From Candidatus Atribacteria bacterium (GTDB lineage: Bacteria > Atribacterota > JS1 > SB-45 > 34-128), in the NCBI GenBank assembly GCA_003451675.1, contig DMCY01000116.1:1-9122 (forward strand): a stretch of DNA of 9,122 nt, in the 5' to 3' direction. The notes under the pieces were generated by a model. The model had not been told where the DNA came from, did no database searches, and saw only the letters and a list, made by a program, of their open reading frames with translations. The translations under genes and the position numbers were made by a program. Of this stretch, positions 6,957 through 9,122 are shown in pieces (the stretch's first letter is position 1; each line of letters opens with the position of its first letter).

Positions 6957-7700
6957 TTGATTAAAGAAAAATTTTCAGAAGGGGATTCATTCCTCCATAA
7001 GCTCGATCCACGGGTAAAAATTACTGTAGCTTTACTGTTTTCAGTAATTGTTGCTGTTAGCGATAAATATACCTCATTAATTGGTGCGTTATTCTTTGCT
7101 ATAGTGGCGGTGATTCTTGCCCGCTTAAGGACCAGGGAAGTAATTTCCCGTCTATTAGTAGTGAACAGTTTTATCTTTTTATTATGGTTAATGCTCCCCT
7201 TTACCTTCCCCGGTAAAAATATTTATATTTTAGGCTCACTAAATATTTCTCAGGAAGGCATCAAATATGCCCTCTTAATAACCATAAAATCTAATTCTAT
7301 TATTTTGGTTGGTATTGCTCTTCTTTCTACTTCCTCAATATTTAATCTGGTTCATGCCTTACGTCATTTATATCTTCCTGATAAACTAACTCAGTTGTTT
7401 TTCTTTACTTATCGTTATACCCAAACTATTCATTCTGAATATATCAGATTAAATAATGCTTTAAAAATAAGAGGTTTTAAAGCCCAGACTAATTTCCATA
7501 CTTACAGGACTTATGCCTATTTAGTAGGAATGATGTTGGTTCGGAGTTATGACCGCTCCAAAAGAGTCTATAATGCTATGCTTTGCCGAGGGTTCAAGGG
7601 AAAATTATGGACTTTAAATCATTTTGTTTTTAAAAAATCGGATTTTGTAACGGGAATGGTGATGATAAGTTGCATTATAGGATTGGTGTTATTACCGTGA
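6957..7700 (+). CDS. nikQ: Nickel ECF transporter T-component NikQ (CbiQ family)
   Basis: NikQ is the transmembrane coupling subunit linking NikM to the ATPase. I prefer a TTG start at 6957, because AGGTGG (6946-6951) is five bases upstream and the product then starts LIKEKFSEGDSFLHKLDPRVK, like other CbiQ proteins. A GTG at 6948 would add three residues but has no ribosome site. The 247-residue chain has about five membrane segments. Two short Ala-x-x-x-Arg-Gly motifs (ALKIRGF and AMLCRGF) match the cytoplasmic coupling helices that dock into the ECF ATPases. The LDPRVK opening is also typical. The gene ends in a 4-base GTGA overlap with nikO. Confidence 0.9.
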   Translation: MIKEKFSEGDSFLHKLDPRVKITVALLFSVIVAVSDKYTSLIGALFFAIVAVILARLRTREVISRLLVVNSFIFLLWLMLPFTFPGKNIYILGSLNISQEGIKYALLITIKSNSIILVGIALLSTSSIFNLVHALRHLYLPDKLTQLFFFTYRYTQTIHSEYIRLNNALKIRGFKAQTNFHTYRTYAYLVGMMLVRSYDRSKRVYNAMLCRGFKGKLWTLNHFVFKKSDFVTGMVMISCIIGLVLLP

Positions 7701-8368
7701 AAGAAAGAGAAAGCGAAACTGCAATCAAAATTACCGACCTTTCCTTTGCTTATCCCTCCCGGGATTATATATTTAAAAAGTTCAATTTTAATTTTTCCAA
7801 AGGAGAAAGGATAGGTTTAGTTGGGCCCAATGGAAGTGGAAAGACCACCCTCTTTCATCTTATTATGGGACTTTTACATCCATCAGAAGGGAAGATTGAG
7901 ATTTTTGGAAAAGAACGAAAAGTAGAGAACGATTTTATAGAAGTTAGAGAAAGAATCGGTCTGGTATTTCAGGATCCCGATGATCAATTATTCAGTCCTA
8001 CTGTGGCTGAAGATATTGCCTTTGGGCCTTTAAACTTAAGAAAAAATTATCAGGAAACTAAAAAGATATTAAAAAAGACCCTGGAGACTTTGGGTCTATC
8101 CGGCTTTGAAGATAGAATTACTTATAATCTTTCCTATGGAGAAAAAAGATTAGTTTCTCTGGCTACGGTATGGGCGATGCAGCCGGAGATTTTATTACTT
8201 GATGAACCTACTATCTGGCTTGACGAGGAGACTATTGAAAAGATAGTTCAAATATTAAATAACCACCCCCACCTATCCTATATAATTATTTCTCATGATA
8301 AAAAATTTTTAAAAGAGACTACTAATTATATATATGAAATGAGAAATGGAAAAATAGAGAAAATATAA
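7697..8368 (+). CDS. nikO: Nickel ECF transporter ATPase NikO (CbiO family)
   Basis: NikO is the cytoplasmic ATPase of the ECF nickel importer. A GTG at 7697 overlapping the nikQ stop (GTGA) is taken as the start, giving 223 residues. A TTG at 7670 in frame would extend it into nikQ and is unlikely. Motifs: Walker A GPNGSGKTT (43-51), Q-loop FQDPDDQLF with Gln92 (the CbiO-type form), signature LSYGE (145-149), Walker B ILLLDEP (165-171) and switch His200. The signature departs from LSGGQ, and the D-loop region reads TIWLDEE where most have GLDP. Catalytic Glu170 is present. It is the last nik gene, and no clear terminator follows. The chain is shorter than typical 270-residue CbiO proteins and lacks a C-terminal extension. 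Confidence 0.92.
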   Translation: MKERESETAIKITDLSFAYPSRDYIFKKFNFNFSKGERIGLVGPNGSGKTTLFHLIMGLLHPSEGKIEIFGKERKVENDFIEVRERIGLVFQDPDDQLFSPTVAEDIAFGPLNLRKNYQETKKILKKTLETLGLSGFEDRITYNLSYGEKRLVSLATVWAMQPEILLLDEPTIWLDEETIEKIVQILNNHPHLSYIIISHDKKFLKETTNYIYEMRNGKIEKI

Positions 8369-8400
8369 ATTTTAGGTTTAATTATTATTTTTGATGTGAC

Positions 8401-8435
8401 ATTTACCAATTGACCAATTCTACGATTTACCAATT
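8401..8435. repeat. Direct repeat ATTTACCAATT with intervening GACCAATT
   Basis: ATTTACCAATT is found at 8401-8411 and 8425-8435, with a related GACCAATT between them. It lies in the gene-free spacer after nikO. This type of degenerate ACCAATT run is a common interspersed repeat in AT-rich uncultured bacteria. No open reading frame of note spans 8369-8640. Confidence 0.5.
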
Positions 8436-8447
8436 AAATTAATCGTT

Positions 8448-8466
8448 AGTAAATTAGGAATTTACT
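8448..8466. repeat. Perfect 8-bp inverted repeat, AGTAAATT-AGG-AATTTACT
   Basis: The arms 8448-8455 and 8459-8466 are exactly complementary with a three-base loop. The stem is AT-rich and no T-run follows on either strand, so it is a poor intrinsic terminator. It could be an operator-like palindrome or part of the repeat cluster. Confidence 0.45.
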
Positions 8467-8503
8467 TCGGCTTTTAAGTTGAGTAATATTAAAAACCAAA
8501 ATA

Positions 8504-8522
8504 GACAGGCGAGACGCCTGTC
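8504..8522. repeat. REP-like GC-rich hairpin, GACAGGCG-AGA-CGCCTGTC
   Basis: A perfect 8-bp stem (8504-8511 with 8515-8522) closes an AGA loop, followed by CTACGG. It is strikingly GC-rich against its surroundings. Short hairpins of this look are often dispersed many times through a genome. It lies about 135 bases after nikO and could stabilise or end the nik transcript, though there is no T-run. Confidence 0.6.
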
Positions 8523-8640
8523 CTACGGGAGGAATGAATTTCGCATTTTCACTTACATTTCTACCCCACATCTTTTTCCTTATCACATATTACTCATTAC
8601 TTATTACTGACTTTTATGCTCGATACTTGTACGATAATAA

Positions 8641-8909
8641 TAACCCTGATATCAACTAGATATGTTAAGATGATACTGGAAGAGTTAAGCTGGGTAGGTC
8701 AGCCATGATACTGGAACCATCCAGAGGATGAGTTCGTTATCGAGATGGACCGCCCTGTCTTAATCTTGAACAGTATCAGAAGCGAAAGGGATAATCCTTT
8801 CAGCTTGTGTTGGTACAAGACGAAGTTACCACAGGGCGACCCAGCACAAACTCTCTGGACTGCACCCCTCTAACTAGGTTAGTGTAAACTTTAGTGGGGC
8901 AGTTAGAAG
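8641..8909 (+). ncRNA. Structured non-coding RNA, HEARO/omega-RNA-like (hypothesis)
   Basis: This 270-base stretch is clearly more GC-rich than its flanks, codes for no plausible protein, and holds many helices. Local hairpins: ATATC/GATAT (8649-8653, 8659-8663); GCTG/CAGC (8689-8692, 8700-8703); CTGGA/TCCAG (8711-8715, 8720-8724); a ten-pair stem AAGC-GAAAGG with CCTTTC-A-GCTT (8780-8789, 8796-8806); CTAAC/GTTAG (8870-8874, 8878-8882). Long-range pairs: TGATACTG (8671-8678 or 8706-8713) with CAGTATCA (8771-8778); TTGTGTTGG (8805-8813) with CCAGCACAA (8841-8849); CGCCCTGT (8751-8758) with ACAGGGCG (8831-8838), which makes a pseudoknot; TCCAGAG with CTCTGGA (8720-8726, 8853-8859); CTG-CCCC with GGGG-CAG (8860-8868, 8896-8902). 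The size, the pseudoknot and the position ahead of a mobile-type ORF suggest the omega-RNA of IscB-like systems. An IS110-type bridge RNA or another family is possible. The strand is inferred from the better-formed helices and the following ORF. Confidence 0.55.
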
Positions 8910-8992
8910 AAAAAATATTATATATTAATAATACTTTCTTTGTTAGTAATAAGACATATAGCAAGAGAAGGATTGAAAAAAATATAAAAAAA

Positions 8993-9047
8993 GGTGTAGA
9001 CTTACCTATATAGAAAAAACCCTTTAAAAAAGGAGGTAAACTACACC
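8993..9047 (+). promoter_or_regulatory. Long hairpin that buries the ribosome site of the 9049 ORF
   Basis: GGTGTAG (8993-8999) and TTACCT (9002-9007) pair with AGGTAA (9034-9039) and CTACACC (9041-9047). An inner CCTTT/AAAGG stem (about 9021-9033) continues the hairpin. The right arm contains AGGAGGT (9031-9037), the Shine-Dalgarno sequence for the ATG at 9049, so the folded form would hide it. The arms may also be the left end of an insertion element. Confidence 0.5.
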
Positions 9048-9048
9048 C

Positions 9049-9122
9049 ATGGATACTATAACAATAACTTTCCCCCAGGTCAAGGTTAAAATACCTATTA
9101 AGGATCTAACCTTTGATATCTT
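9049..9122 (+). CDS. Start of an ORF running off the window, possibly a transposase
   Basis: The ATG at 9049 follows a strong AGGAGGT (9031-9037, 11 bases away) and opens 24 codons to the window edge, beginning MDTITITFPQVKVKIPIKDL. This is too short for a firm family. The beta-strand-rich opening with short hydrophobic-basic stretches resembles my recollection of ISLre2/UPF0236-type transposase N-termini, and the preceding SD-masking hairpin fits an insertion sequence. It does not look like IscB, which would be expected after an omega-RNA, nor like an IS110 transposase. Confidence 0.5.
   Translation, partial: MDTITITFPQVKVKIPIKDLTFDI

Noticed and set aside
8401..8620. CRISPR array suggested by the recurring ACCAATT and ATTACT words
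   Set aside because: The repeats are short, degenerate and irregularly spaced, without constant repeats of 25-40 bases or unique spacers.
8641..8909. Bridge RNA of an IS110-family element
   Set aside because: Kept only as an alternative. The neighbouring ORF at 9049 does not start like an IS110 recombinase, and I see no paired donor/target loops matching the element's ends.

Overview
The window reads as a nickel-acquisition locus from a low-GC, probably anaerobic, uncultured bacterium. All genes lie on the + strand. The lineage cannot be fixed from the sequence. The AT-rich codon use, the nikR/nikKMLQO gene set and the short interspersed repeats between operons (ACCAATT and TTACTCATTACT runs, a GACAGGCG hairpin) resemble what is seen in Atribacterota-type or similar candidate-phylum genomes, but that is an impression rather than a result.

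Layout. (1) Positions 74-551: a near-consensus sigma70-type promoter overlapped by an operator of the GTGTTAY-N13-GTAAYAC type, then nikR, the nickel-responsive ribbon-helix-helix repressor. (2) 552-765: a gene-free spacer with short repeats and a weak terminator candidate. (3) 766-4543: four tightly overlapping genes, namely a periplasmic binding protein, a FecCD-type permease, a FepC-type ATPase and a SAM-dependent methyltransferase. Overlapping the methyltransferase stop is the first part of a second nikR-like gene, which stops after 18 codons. (4) 4593-4820: a junction stretch with one weak 42-codon ORF. (5) 4821-8368: nikK-nikM-nikL-nikQ-nikO, a complete energy-coupling-factor nickel importer in which NikK (DUF4198-like) and NikL replace NikN. 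(6) 8369-8640: non-coding spacer with interspersed repeats. (7) About 8641-8909: a compact, more GC-rich stretch with many mutually consistent helices, best read as a structured non-coding RNA. The leading hypothesis is a HEARO/omega-RNA-like element without an iscB gene beside it. (8) 8993-9122: a hairpin over a Shine-Dalgarno sequence and the start of an ORF that runs off the window, plausibly a transposase.

How it fits together: NikR would sense cytoplasmic Ni(II) and repress its own promoter, and it probably controls nickel uptake. Two mechanistically different importers sit in tandem. One is a binding-protein-dependent system suited to a chelated metal, and the other is a high-affinity ECF system that takes free Ni(II) through the N-terminal Met-His of NikM. 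The methyltransferase inside the first operon and the decayed second nikR at its end suggest that this operon once carried its own regulator and arrived as, or was rearranged from, a separate module.
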